This document shows, one piece after another, positions 7,761 through 15,891 of a DNA stretch of 64,000 nucleotides. The stretch's first letter is position 1; every line of letters begins with the position of its first letter. This DNA comes from Trichococcus pasteurii (GTDB taxonomy: Bacteria; Bacillota; Bacilli; Lactobacillales; Aerococcaceae): NCBI RefSeq assembly GCF_900112935.1, contig NZ_FONM01000005.1, forward strand, positions 62,001 through 126,000, read 5' to 3'. The notes under the pieces are model-generated. The model did not search any database, was not told the DNA's origin, and saw nothing but the letters and a program-made list of their open reading frames with translations. The translations under genes and the position numbers were made by a program.

Positions 7761-9125
7761 ATGATACTGGAAGAAAGAATCAAACAATTGAACGATAAAA
7801 ATATAGTGGTGGAGCAACCGTATGTCGTCTACTGGATGCAGAGTTCGCAGCGGGAGGAGTACAACCATGCTTTGGAATACGCGATCCGTCAGGCCAACCG
7901 ACTCGAGAAGCCGCTGGTCGTCTACTTCGGCATCACGGACGGTTTTCCGGAAGCCAATGAGCGCCACTATGCGTTCATGCTGGAAGGGCTGAAGGAAACG
8001 AAGGCCGCATTGGAGCAACGCGGCATCCAACTGCTGATCCGGAAAATATCGCCGGAACAAGGCGCTTTGGAGATTTCCGGATTGGCAGCCCTGTTGGTGG
8101 TCGACCGAGGATATCTGAGGATCGAGCGGCAATGGCGCGCTACCTTGGCAAATGGTGCTGAATGTGCCGTCGTTCAGGTCGAAAGCAACGTCGTCGTCCC
8201 GGTCGAACTGGCTTCTCCCAAAGAGGAGTATTCCGCTGCGACACTGCGCTCAAAATTGAAAAAAATCCTGCCGCTTTGTTTGGCGCCATTGGAGGAGACA
8301 GTCAGCCAGCACCCATCACTCGCATTAGAGCTTCCGTTCGAGGCGTATGACGTTTCGGATACCGAAAAGGCCTTGTCCAGGTTGATTATCGACCGAAGTG
8401 TCCCGCGCGTATCGGACTATATCGGCGGAACAAGTGAAGCCAAGCGCTGGCTAGGAGATTTCATCGAGAATAAACTGGCTGGGTACAGTGAACGCAAGAA
8501 TCGCCCTGGAGAATCCTTCTCCTCAAACTTGAGTCCCTACCTCCATTTTGGCCAGATTTCCCCGCTCTATGTTTACCGCAGCCTGATGGGGATGGACAGT
8601 GAAAGTCAGCAAAGTTTCCTCGAGGAACTTGTCGTCAGAAGGGAGTTGGCCATCAATTTCGTTTACTACAATGAACAGTACGATTCCTTTGCAGCCGTGC
8701 CGGATTGGGCCAAGAAGACGCTGGCCAAACACTTGGCGGATGAACGGGAATATCTGTATTCTGTGGAGGAATTGGAAGCGGCCAAGACCCACGACGACTA
8801 TTGGAATACAGCACAAATGGAGATGAACCTGACCGGTAAAATGCATGGGTATATGCGGATGTATTGGGCCAAGAAAATCCTTGAGTGGAGCAGCACACCT
8901 GAAGAAGCCTATCGCAAAGCCATTTATCTGAACAACAAGTATCTGTTGGATGGCCGCGATCCGAACGGTTTCGCCGGAGTGAGCTGGTGTTTCGGCAAAC
9001 ACGACCGGCCTTGGGGGGAACGGGCCATCTTCGGGAATGTCCGTTTCATGAACGACAAAGGCCTGAAGCGCAAGTTCGACATGCAGCTGTATATGGATCA
9101 GGTTGCGGAACGGTCACTTAAATAA
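7761..9125 (+). CDS. phr: Deoxyribodipyrimidine photolyase, class II type
   Basis: This 454-residue flavoprotein should split cyclobutane pyrimidine dimers using blue light. Class II is indicated by YWMQSSQR near residue 24, SNLSPYLHFGQISP and KMHGYMRMYWAKKILEW (from residue 360), followed by NNKYLLDGRDPNGFAGVSWCFGKHDRPWGER, the FAD-binding C-terminal domain. Length is normal for the class. The start at 7761 follows GGGGGAAAA; a TATAAT at 7715-7720 may be its -10. The DUF2238 gene begins 15 bases downstream and a heliorhodopsin gene follows, so the three look like a light-response group. Confidence 0.93.
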   Translation: MILEERIKQLNDKNIVVEQPYVVYWMQSSQREEYNHALEYAIRQANRLEKPLVVYFGITDGFPEANERHYAFMLEGLKETKAALEQRGIQLLIRKISPEQGALEISGLAALLVVDRGYLRIERQWRATLANGAECAVVQVESNVVVPVELASPKEEYSAATLRSKLKKILPLCLAPLEETVSQHPSLALELPFEAYDVSDTEKALSRLIIDRSVPRVSDYIGGTSEAKRWLGDFIENKLAGYSERKNRPGESFSSNLSPYLHFGQISPLYVYRSLMGMDSESQQSFLEELVVRRELAINFVYYNEQYDSFAAVPDWAKKTLAKHLADEREYLYSVEELEAAKTHDDYWNTAQMEMNLTGKMHGYMRMYWAKKILEWSSTPEEAYRKAIYLNNKYLLDGRDPNGFAGVSWCFGKHDRPWGERAIFGNVRFMNDKGLKRKFDMQLYMDQVAERSLK

Positions 9126-9140
9126 AAGGGGGTGGAACGG

Positions 9141-9770
9141 ATGGCGGGAAATGGCAAAAAGGCGGAACCCTTGCACATAATCCTTTTGGTGCTTTTCGTT
9201 GTAGCGTACATTATTTCGGCTATTCGTCCATTGGATCGGCTGGCTTGGATGGGTCAGATGACGCCTGCGCTCCTGCTCGTTTTCTTGTTGGTTGTGACTT
9301 ATCGGAAGTTCCGGTTCAGCACCTTCGTCTATGTGATGGCTTTTCTGCATGCTTTGTTGTTGGTGTACGGCGCGCACTTTACCTATTCCCAGAATCCTTT
9401 GTTCAATCAATGGAAAGAACAGTTCGATTGGGAACGCAACTACTTCGATCGGGTGGGCCACTTCGCCCAAGGCTTCGTGCCGGCTTTTATGGCCAAGGAA
9501 TTCCTGCTGCGGGGCGGTTACGTCAAGAAAGGAAAAATGCTGTTGCTTATCGTCATTCTGTCCTGTCTCGGGTTCAGTGCAGCCTATGAACTGAGCGAAT
9601 TTGCGATCGTCAATATTATGGATGTACCCGCCGATGCCGTCATGGGGACGCAGGGTGACGCCTTCGACAGCCTTTGGGATATGATTTGGGCATTGATCGG
9701 CGCGAGCCTGGCCGTGTTTGTGTTCGGCCCGTTTCACGACAGCCAAATGGAAAAGATGGGGGATGGTTAA
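9141..9770 (+). CDS. DUF2238 (YjdF-type) membrane protein
   Basis: The 209-residue integral membrane protein has about six helices and the DUF2238 hallmarks YGAHFTYSQNPLF, FDRVGHFAQGFVPAF and GTQGDAFDSLWDMIWALIGA. Polar residues in the membrane (His, Asp, Glu in AAYELSEF) suggest transport or catalysis, but the function is not known. The start at 9141 follows AAAAGGGGGTGG; a GTG at 9132 overlaps that site. It lies between photolyase (15-base gap) and heliorhodopsin (94-base gap), which hints at a part in the same light response. Confidence 0.85.
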   Translation: MAGNGKKAEPLHIILLVLFVVAYIISAIRPLDRLAWMGQMTPALLLVFLLVVTYRKFRFSTFVYVMAFLHALLLVYGAHFTYSQNPLFNQWKEQFDWERNYFDRVGHFAQGFVPAFMAKEFLLRGGYVKKGKMLLLIVILSCLGFSAAYELSEFAIVNIMDVPADAVMGTQGDAFDSLWDMIWALIGASLAVFVFGPFHDSQMEKMGDG

Positions 9771-9864
9771 AGGCATTCTGATTGAAGAACAGTTTGATTC
9801 AATGAATGAAAATGGTTAGTTGTCATTATTTTACAGTTATTTATAGAAAGGAAGGTACATCATC

Positions 9865-10656
9865 ATGAAAGAGATCACCACAGAAAAACTACGACGCTTC
9901 AATTTGATCATGGGCGGACTCCATCTGGTCCAAGGCATTGCAATGCTCTTTTTGGCAACGAACGTCATCCAGAAAATCGGCGAGTTCAGTCCTGAAATCA
10001 GCCAATTCTATCTGGCTTTCAATCCAGAAACGCGCTCGCTGGAAACGGCCTCGCGTGTCCTTTTTGAATTACCATTCGGAGTTCTGGTTGCTTCGTTCTT
10101 GTTCATTTCCGCTATCGCGCATGCCTTGATTTCCATTCCGAAAAATCTGAATGCGATCTACAATGCCGATTTGGAAAAGGGCATCAACAAATTCCGTTGG
10201 TTCGAATATGCACTCAGTTCGTCAATCATGATTGTTTTGATCTCCACTTTGTTTGGCATCTACGATATCGCTTCGCTCATTCTGATCTTCATTGTGAATG
10301 CCACCATGAATCTCTTTGGGCTCGTGATGGAACAGCTGAATGCGGGCCATTCAAAAGATAACATCCAATGGGGACCATTCATCTGGGGCTCGGTTGCCGG
10401 AATTGCACCATGGATCGCCATCTTGCTCTACATGTTCGGGACCGGCAATTTCGGTGAAGTGCCTTGGTTTGTCTGGGCAATCGTCGGCACTTATTTCGTT
10501 GCTTTCAACACTTTCCCGATCAACATGATTTTGCAGTACAAGAAAATTGGTAAATGGGCGGACTACCTCTACGGGGAGCGGGTCTATATTGTGCTGAGCT
10601 TGGTTGCGAAATCGATCCTTGCCTGGCTCGTGCTTTTCGGGGCGATGCAGCCATAA
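9865..10656 (+). CDS. Heliorhodopsin
   Basis: The 263-residue seven-helix protein matches heliorhodopsins, retinal-binding photoreceptors with inverted topology and no established pumping activity. Helix 3 reads RWFEYALSSSIM with the Schiff-base counterion Glu114, and helix 7 reads LVAKSILAW with the retinal lysine Lys249. His20 (GGLHLVQG) and His86 match the two conserved histidines of the family. AAGGAAGG precedes the ATG. The upstream neighbour is DUF2238 and, before it, photolyase. From memory, a Trichococcus heliorhodopsin has been reported to assist its neighbouring photolyase. No retinal-synthesis gene lies in the window. Confidence 0.93.
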   Translation: MKEITTEKLRRFNLIMGGLHLVQGIAMLFLATNVIQKIGEFSPEISQFYLAFNPETRSLETASRVLFELPFGVLVASFLFISAIAHALISIPKNLNAIYNADLEKGINKFRWFEYALSSSIMIVLISTLFGIYDIASLILIFIVNATMNLFGLVMEQLNAGHSKDNIQWGPFIWGSVAGIAPWIAILLYMFGTGNFGEVPWFVWAIVGTYFVAFNTFPINMILQYKKIGKWADYLYGERVYIVLSLVAKSILAWLVLFGAMQP

Positions 10657-10798
10657 TTCAGGGAGGCTTTAGGCGCTGTCGTTTACAAAAAAAATACAGG
10701 ATTTTTCGATGCAATTTACAATGATGGTGTATATTGAATGTGTGGAGGAAATGTAACTTGTTTCTGCTTTTGCTTATATTTGAATGACATGCTTCAGC

Positions 10799-10857
10799 CG
10801 GACAGGTTGGGCGTCCACCAGAAAGCTTCTGATGGATGCCCAACCTGTCCGTTTTTC
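10799..10857 (+). terminator. Strong terminator after heliorhodopsin
   Basis: CGGACAGGTTGGGCGTCCA pairs with TGGATGCCCAACCTGTCCG (one wobble), followed by GTTTTT. The gap from 10657 to 10968 otherwise holds only AT-rich sequence at its start and a short stretch before the next ribosome site; I see no gene in it. Confidence 0.85.
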
Positions 10858-10968
10858 TGCGGCTTTCACCCAAAAGCCATCATTGGCAATCTCCTGCGAC
10901 AAGGACTACAATGGTGCTGAGGAATAACGCAGCCGGATTCAAAATGTCAGAAAGGAAAGGGAAGCGCA

Positions 10969-11472
10969 ATGGATATGTATCAAGCCCTCGTGGATGGAGT
11001 TATCTGGTCGTTACTTTGGGCTGCTGTCATCTTATTGACGATCTGGAAGGCACCTCAGCAACTAGTGCATGACTATCCCAAAGAAATCCAAGAACTCGTG
11101 ATCCTGCCTCCCGTAAACAAGAAGGTATACAGATGGATCATCGTTCCGGCACTCGTCATTTTGATCGGTTATCTGTTTATCAGTGTCATCGCAACGTACG
11201 GTGCTGCCGAAGTTGCGTTCTGGGTACCAATGCTGCATATTTTCGTCATGTGCATCGTCTGGAATAGTGTCGATCTGCTTGTCATGGATTGGCTGATTTT
11301 TTGTACAATCCAGCCGAAATTTATGATTCTGCCGGGCACCGAGGGGCATCCAGCCTATAAGGACTACTACTTCCATTTCCGGGGTTTTCTGATCGGATGT
11401 GCCTATTCGGTGATCGGCGGAGTTGTCTGTGGTGGCATCGGCTACGCGCTCCTGAAACTATTTTTTTGGTAA
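10969..11472 (+). CDS. Membrane protein of unknown function
   Basis: This 167-residue protein has about four hydrophobic helices (residues 11-27, 56-77, 83-110, 140-166). A soluble loop after helix 1 holds PPVNKKVYR and another before helix 4 holds PGTEGHPAYKDYYFHF. I recognise the type as conserved in Firmicutes but cannot name a function. AAAGGAAAGG precedes the ATG at a normal distance. The HhH gene follows after 29 bases and may be cotranscribed. Confidence 0.6.
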   Translation: MDMYQALVDGVIWSLLWAAVILLTIWKAPQQLVHDYPKEIQELVILPPVNKKVYRWIIVPALVILIGYLFISVIATYGAAEVAFWVPMLHIFVMCIVWNSVDLLVMDWLIFCTIQPKFMILPGTEGHPAYKDYYFHFRGFLIGCAYSVIGGVVCGGIGYALLKLFFW

Positions 11473-11501
11473 ATCCGGAATTGAATGGAGGGAGAAATCA
11501 G

Positions 11502-11750
11502 ATGAAAGAACTGCAGCAAATTCCCGGCATCGGGCCAAAGATGGCGGCTACGTTGAGACAGTTGGGCATAAATAAAATCGCTGATCTGCGGGACAAGAAT
11601 CCTCAGGAACTATATGAGCGTCTGAACCGGATAACCGGGCAGCGTCAAGATCCCTGCGTTTTGTATACTTTCCGCTGCGCAGTCTATTATGCGACCGAAC
11701 CGAATCCGGATCCCGAAAAGCTGAAGTGGTGGAACTGGAAAAACGGCTAA
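11502..11750 (+). CDS. Helix-hairpin-helix protein, pathogenicity-locus (Cdd1) type
   Basis: The 82-residue protein begins with IPGIGPKMAATLRQLGI, a helix-hairpin-helix DNA-binding motif, and continues with ITGQRQDPCVLYTFRCAVYYA and a C-terminal KWWNW, matching the small Cdd1 / pathogenicity-locus family. It probably binds DNA non-specifically, but its role is unknown. The start at 11502 has GGAGGGAG nine bases upstream. Confidence 0.8.
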   Translation: MKELQQIPGIGPKMAATLRQLGINKIADLRDKNPQELYERLNRITGQRQDPCVLYTFRCAVYYATEPNPDPEKLKWWNWKNG

Positions 11751-11768
11751 GCCAGCCAAATTGTCTTC

Positions 11769-11797
11769 TTTACTATACATACCTATAGGGGTATAAT
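11769..11797 (+). promoter_or_regulatory. Promoter overlapped by a CsoR-type operator
   Basis: TTTACT (11769-11774), a 17-base spacer and TATAAT (11792-11797) make a good promoter for the CMD-family gene. The palindrome ATACC-TATAGG-GGTAT (11779-11794) fills the spacer and touches the -10. It resembles operators of the CsoR/CstR/FrmR family, which sense copper, persulfide or formaldehyde. No such regulator gene is in the window. Confidence 0.55.
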
Positions 11798-11844
11798 GGT
11801 TTTTAACAAAACTGGCGAAGACTTGCAGAGTAAAGGAGAAAACA

Positions 11845-12438
11845 ATGGCGCAGGAATTCTACAAGAAAATATACTCGGTGCGGGAATTTTATACGATTTT
11901 GTATGAAGGAGTCCGCACAATGAAATACATGATCAAGGCCAAAAAGAAAAAAGAATTAAGTCCGGAATTCATCGAAAGGATCATGTTGGGGGTGACGGAA
12001 GTCAACGGCTGCGAAGTTTGCTCCTATGCCCACACGAAAATGGCTCTCGAGCAAGGGATGGCTGCGGAAGAAATCAAGCAATTGTTGGCCGGATCCGCTG
12101 ACGAAATCCCTGTTGAGGAAATGCCGGCGTACCTTTTTGCCCAGCATTATGCTGACCGGAGAGGATATCCGACCGAGGAATCCTGGGATCGGATTGTTTC
12201 GCTTTATGGGGAAGACAAGGCGAAAGGGATTTTGGGTGCCACTAGAGCCATTATGGTCGGCAACGCGCATGGGATCGCATTCAGCGCTTTCTTGAGCCGC
12301 TTGAAGGGCAAAGCTGTCAAAAAGAGCAGTCTGTTGTATGAAATCACAATGATGCTGAGCATCATCGTCTATCTACCGCTGACTTTGCTACATGCTCTGA
12401 TCGACGGCATGTTCAAAAAACCGATCATCAGTTTCTGA
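11845..12438 (+). CDS. Carboxymuconolactone decarboxylase / AhpD-like protein with membrane tail
   Basis: The 197-residue protein has a CMD domain with the redox-type motif CEVCSYAH near residues 52-59, as in AhpD-like alkylhydroperoxidases, and GATRAIMVGNAHGIAF. The last 35 residues contain a hydrophobic segment (ITMMLSIIVYLPLTLLHALI) that could anchor it to the membrane, which is unusual for the family. It stands alone behind a promoter with a CsoR-type operator, so it may respond to metal, persulfide or aldehyde stress; that is inference. A terminator follows. Confidence 0.8.
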   Translation: MAQEFYKKIYSVREFYTILYEGVRTMKYMIKAKKKKELSPEFIERIMLGVTEVNGCEVCSYAHTKMALEQGMAAEEIKQLLAGSADEIPVEEMPAYLFAQHYADRRGYPTEESWDRIVSLYGEDKAKGILGATRAIMVGNAHGIAFSAFLSRLKGKAVKKSSLLYEITMMLSIIVYLPLTLLHALIDGMFKKPIISF

Positions 12439-12485
12439 GGATGAACCAGAACTAAAAATCAATTTGTTTGTGGATAACGAAAAAG

Positions 12486-12530
12486 AATAAGCTGTGGAAA
12501 ACCATTGTTAATGGCTTTTCCACAGCTTAT
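12486..12530. terminator. Bidirectional terminator between the CMD gene and nadC
   Basis: AATAAGCTGTGGAAAaCCAT pairs with ATGGcTTTTCCACAGCTTAT around TGTTA. It can serve both converging genes. Confidence 0.75.
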
Positions 12531-12557
12531 CTGCGTTTTATTGGGAATAACTTTCCG

Positions 12558-13394
12558 TCAGATCCGTTCCAGGTTCTTCAGAGACAGATCAAGAATCGCC
12601 GAAGAGTGGGTCAGGGCGCCTGAAGACAGGTAATCCACGCCGGTTTCCCGCAAGGCAGCGATGTTTTCAGCGGTGAGGTTGCCGGAGCATTCCACTAGGG
12701 CGCGCCCGTCAATCAAACGGACGGCTTCCTTCATAACCGCCGGGGTCATATTGTCCAGCATGATGATGTCGGCTCTCGCCTCGAGCGCCTCTTTTACCAT
12801 ATCCAAGTTTTCCACTTCGACTTCGATCTTATGCACAAAGGCGGCATATTCCCGCGCTGCAGCGACAGCCTGCTTGATGCCGCCCGCCGCAGCGATGTGG
12901 TTGTCCTTCAGCATGATGCCGTCGGACAGGCTGAAACGGTGATTATGTCCGCCGCCAACTTTCACGGCATACTTTTCGAAAATCCGGTTGTTCGGTGTCG
13001 TCTTGCGGGTGTCGAGCAGTGTGATGCCGCTTCCTTCAAGCAAGCCGACGATTTTCCGGGTATGCGTGGCGATGCCGCTCATGCGCTGGAGATAATTCAG
13101 GGCGGTGCGTTCGCCGGTCAGGATGATCCGGATGTCGCCGATCACTTCAGCCAAAAGTTCTCCCGATTGGACAGCATCTCCATCCTGGCAATGGAAAATC
13201 ACTTCGGTCGTGTCGTCGAGGAGGGCGAAGGTCCTGGCGAAGACTTCAAGTCCCGCGATGATGCCGTCCTGTTTGCACAGCAGCTCGGCCCGGCCTTTTG
13301 TGCATCTGATGATGATGGCGTTGGTCGAGAGATCCTCGGTTGGGATATCTTCTTCGAGTGCCGCCAAAATCAGACGATCCATATTACTTTGCAT
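12558..13394 (-). CDS. nadC: Nicotinate-nucleotide pyrophosphorylase (carboxylating)
   Basis: NadC converts quinolinate and PRPP to nicotinate mononucleotide, CO2 and pyrophosphate, the third step of de novo NAD synthesis. The 278-residue protein shows GERTALNYLQRMSGIATHTR, DTRKTTP and GGGHNHRFSL, residues that bind quinolinate and PRPP, and a C-terminal ECSGN / SSGALTHS barrel end. It starts inside the end of nadB (11-base overlap) with GAGGAG seven bases upstream, so it is the last gene of a nadABC operon read from 15.6 kb. Confidence 0.95.
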   Translation of the reverse strand: MQSNMDRLILAALEEDIPTEDLSTNAIIIRCTKGRAELLCKQDGIIAGLEVFARTFALLDDTTEVIFHCQDGDAVQSGELLAEVIGDIRIILTGERTALNYLQRMSGIATHTRKIVGLLEGSGITLLDTRKTTPNNRIFEKYAVKVGGGHNHRFSLSDGIMLKDNHIAAAGGIKQAVAAAREYAAFVHKIEVEVENLDMVKEALEARADIIMLDNMTPAVMKEAVRLIDGRALVECSGNLTAENIAALRETGVDYLSSGALTHSSAILDLSLKNLERI

Positions 13395-14664
13395 GAGCTT
13401 TCTCCTCGATTCCGATTAATTCTAATAGATTTCTTGTAGCTTCATTCAAGCCATCCGCAATGGAACTGGCATCAGGTTCGGGGAACGGGAACGTCCGCTC
13501 ATTCCGGAATTCCGCTTCGATTGCTTGGGCAGCACGTTTGCTGAACACCAAGCTTTCCAACAGCGAATTGCTCGCCAAACGGTTCTTCCCGTGCACGCCG
13601 TTGCAGCTCGTTTCCCCTGCGGCATACAAGTTAGCCAGCGAAGTTTTGCTTTGCAGATCCACTTCGATGCCGCCCATGAAGTAATGTTGGGCGGGCACGA
13701 CCGGTATATAATCTTCAGTCAAATCATAACCTTCCTGCAGGCAGTGGGCGTGGATGCCCGGGAACCTTTCGGCGATCGATCCCTCTACGTGGCCTTTCAG
13801 AAGCATCCGGACATAAGGCAAGCGGTCCTTTTCCATTTGGGTGTAGATCGCTTTCGTCAACAAGTCGCGCGGCAACAGTTCATCAGCGAAACGCTGGCCG
13901 TCTTTGCCGACGAGGATGGCGCCTTCCCCACGCAACGATTCCGACATCAGGAAAGCTCTGCCCGGACGTCCGGTATACAACGAGGTAGGATGGATCTGGA
14001 CATAATTCATATCTTTGACGCGGATGCCGTGCTTCAGAGCAACAGCGATGGCGTCGCCGGTCAAGTGCGCGAAGTTGGTCGATTTGCTGAACAGACCACC
14101 GATTCCGCCGGTGGCAAGCAGGGTGGCCTGCGCATAAACGTTGGACAACTTTCCGGACTGATCGCGGAGCACCGCGCCGTGGCAACGGTCGCCCGCAACC
14201 AAAAGATCGACAAGCGTGCTGTTTTCCAGAATGCTGACATTCTTCCGCTCTTTGATCCTAGAGATCAGTTTACTGTTGATTTCTTTGCCTGTCATATCTT
14301 TGCAGTGCAGGATCCGGGCTCGGGAGTGGGCGCCTTCTTTGGTGTAGGAAAAGCCGTCTCCCTTTTTGTCGAATGCGACGCCCAAACCGATCAGGTCGTC
14401 AATGACTTCTTGTGATTGATTGATCATGATTGCGACTGCCGCTTCGTTGTTTTCGTAATGGCCGGCACGCAAAGTGTCCTCCATGAAAGGCTCGAAATCC
14501 GTTTCGTCGCGCTGAACGCAGATGCCGCCCTGGGCAAGGAAGGAGTCGTTATCTTCCAAAGTACCCTTTGTGACGATCAGAATTTTTTTGTCTTTGCTGA
14601 TGTTGAGGGCTGCGAAGAGTCCGGCGACACCTGTTCCGATGATAAGGACATCATAGTTGTGCAT
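13384..14664 (-). CDS. nadB: L-aspartate oxidase, short form
   Basis: This FAD enzyme oxidises L-aspartate to iminoaspartate for quinolinate synthesis. Of its 426 residues, the N-terminus holds the dinucleotide fold IIGTGVAGLFAAL, then DNDSFLAQGG (FAD/substrate contact), LLATGGIGGLFSKSTN, HPTSLY and the C-terminal FAD motif NRLASNSLLESLVFSKRAAQ. It is about 100 residues shorter than E. coli NadB because the C-terminal helical domain is mostly absent, as is common in Firmicutes. It overlaps nadA by 14 bases and nadC by 11, implying translational coupling. Confidence 0.93.
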   Translation of the reverse strand: MHNYDVLIIGTGVAGLFAALNISKDKKILIVTKGTLEDNDSFLAQGGICVQRDETDFEPFMEDTLRAGHYENNEAAVAIMINQSQEVIDDLIGLGVAFDKKGDGFSYTKEGAHSRARILHCKDMTGKEINSKLISRIKERKNVSILENSTLVDLLVAGDRCHGAVLRDQSGKLSNVYAQATLLATGGIGGLFSKSTNFAHLTGDAIAVALKHGIRVKDMNYVQIHPTSLYTGRPGRAFLMSESLRGEGAILVGKDGQRFADELLPRDLLTKAIYTQMEKDRLPYVRMLLKGHVEGSIAERFPGIHAHCLQEGYDLTEDYIPVVPAQHYFMGGIEVDLQSKTSLANLYAAGETSCNGVHGKNRLASNSLLESLVFSKRAAQAIEAEFRNERTFPFPEPDASSIADGLNEATRNLLELIGIEEKAHAK

Positions 14665-15580
14665 GGGTCTTCACCTCGGCCAATACCAGCATCCGCTCCA
14701 GCGGCTGCAGTCCTTTAATGCGCAATGATTCATCCATTTCCACAGCAGGTTCGAAAGTTTCAAGAGCATAGATGATTTTCTCCACGGTGTTCAGCTTCAT
14801 GTCAGGACAGACCTGACCGACGGAAGGAGCGTGGAACCTTTTGTCCGGCGACTGTTTTTCCATTTCATGGATGACACCGATTTCTGTGCAGATGATGAAA
14901 TCCTGGGAGGGGCTCTTTTCGGTATAGGCGACGAGGTCCGACGTGCTGCCAACAAAGTCCGCCAAATCAAGGATCTCTTCCTTGCATTCCGGATGCGCCA
15001 GAATTTCGGCTTGCGGAAGGTCGCGTTTCATCTTCAGAACATCGACAACGCGGATGCTGGTATGGATCGGGCAGTAGCCGTCATTGAAGAGGAACGTTTT
15101 CTCGGGAAGCTGATGGGAAATGTATCTGCCCAGGTGCTCATCGGGAATGAAATAGATATGACGATTGGGAAGGGCGGCGATGACGTTTTTCGCATTCGAC
15201 GAGGTGACGCAGACATCGGCATGGGCCTTGATTTCAGCTGTGGAGTTGATGTAACAGACGACAGCCACATCTTCGTAAGTCTCGCGGATTTTTTTGATAT
15301 CGCGGATCTTGACCATGTGGGCCATCGGACAATCCGCCTTCAGATCGGGCATCAGGACGACTTTATCCGGATTCAGCATCTTCGCGCTTTCGCCCATGAA
15401 GGCGACGCCGCAGAAAACAATCACTTTTTCCGTGACCTGTGCTGCAATTTTGCTCAAATAGTACGAATCCCCGATAAAATCTGCGATATCTTGAACGTCT
15501 CCAGGAACGTAGTAGTGTGCGAGAATGACGGCATCTTTTTCTGCTTTCAGCTGCAATATTCTTTCCGTAAGTTCATCCAT
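14651..15580 (-). CDS. nadA: Quinolinate synthase
   Basis: NadA condenses iminoaspartate with dihydroxyacetone phosphate to quinolinate using a [4Fe-4S] cluster. The 309-residue protein is of normal length for the compact form and shows AHYYVPGDVQDIADFIGDS, the Cys-containing motifs FCGV, ADCPM, HPECK and CPDMK from which the three cluster ligands come, and FVGSTSD. AAGGGGTCGC precedes the ATG. It is the first gene of nadABC, behind a promoter whose -35 lies inside a NiaR-type operator. Confidence 0.95.
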   Translation of the reverse strand: MDELTERILQLKAEKDAVILAHYYVPGDVQDIADFIGDSYYLSKIAAQVTEKVIVFCGVAFMGESAKMLNPDKVVLMPDLKADCPMAHMVKIRDIKKIRETYEDVAVVCYINSTAEIKAHADVCVTSSNAKNVIAALPNRHIYFIPDEHLGRYISHQLPEKTFLFNDGYCPIHTSIRVVDVLKMKRDLPQAEILAHPECKEEILDLADFVGSTSDLVAYTEKSPSQDFIICTEIGVIHEMEKQSPDKRFHAPSVGQVCPDMKLNTVEKIIYALETFEPAVEMDESLRIKGLQPLERMLVLAEVKTHAQL

Positions 15581-15617
15581 TTTTGCGACCCCTTTTTATG
15601 ATAGTTTAATGAAAATG

Positions 15618-15653
15618 ACTATATCACGTAACTTTACAGGTGTCAAGACACCT
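15618..15653 (-). promoter_or_regulatory. nadABC promoter with NiaR-type operator
   Basis: On the minus strand TTGACA (15641-15646), 17 bases and TATAGT (15618-15623) make a near-consensus promoter. The -35 lies inside the perfect inverted repeat AGGTGTC-AA-GACACCT (plus strand 15638-15653). This matches, from memory, operators of NiaR (YrxA), the niacin-responsive repressor of NAD synthesis. Between 15655 and the next gene at 15892 I see only a possible promoter (TTGACT near 15787, 16 bases, TATTGT) for the plus-strand gene. Confidence 0.75.
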
Positions 15654-15891
15654 TGTGGGGAAAAGAACTTATACCGTCCATTTAGTCATTCCATTTCAAA
15701 GTTGGAAGAAATCATCAAATAACACTGCAAAATTTCGCATTCAAAGGCTGTCTCAATATTTGCATAGGCAGGCTGTTTTGAGTACTATTGACTTAGGGGA
15801 ATACTTTTTTATTGTGCAAAATGCTGTGCCTCAGACTATCCATATGCAATTATTTTTATTAACTGGGACATTGGAAGAGGAGGAAATGAAG

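Noticed and set aside
9819-9846. Separate heliorhodopsin promoter (TTGTCA, 16 bases, TATAGA)
   Set aside because: Transcription would start inside or after the ribosome site, so it would not give a translatable message; the match is probably chance.
10738-10920. Small Cys-rich open frame after heliorhodopsin
   Set aside because: It reads straight through the terminator hairpin and has no ribosome site.
12831-14415. Plus-strand open frames opposite nadC and nadB
   Set aside because: They have no family features or ribosome sites; nadC and nadB are certain on the other strand.
15640-15891. N-terminal extension of the TspO-like protein
   Set aside because: The added residues are not membrane-protein-like, cross the nad operator region, and AGAGGAGG marks the start at 15892.
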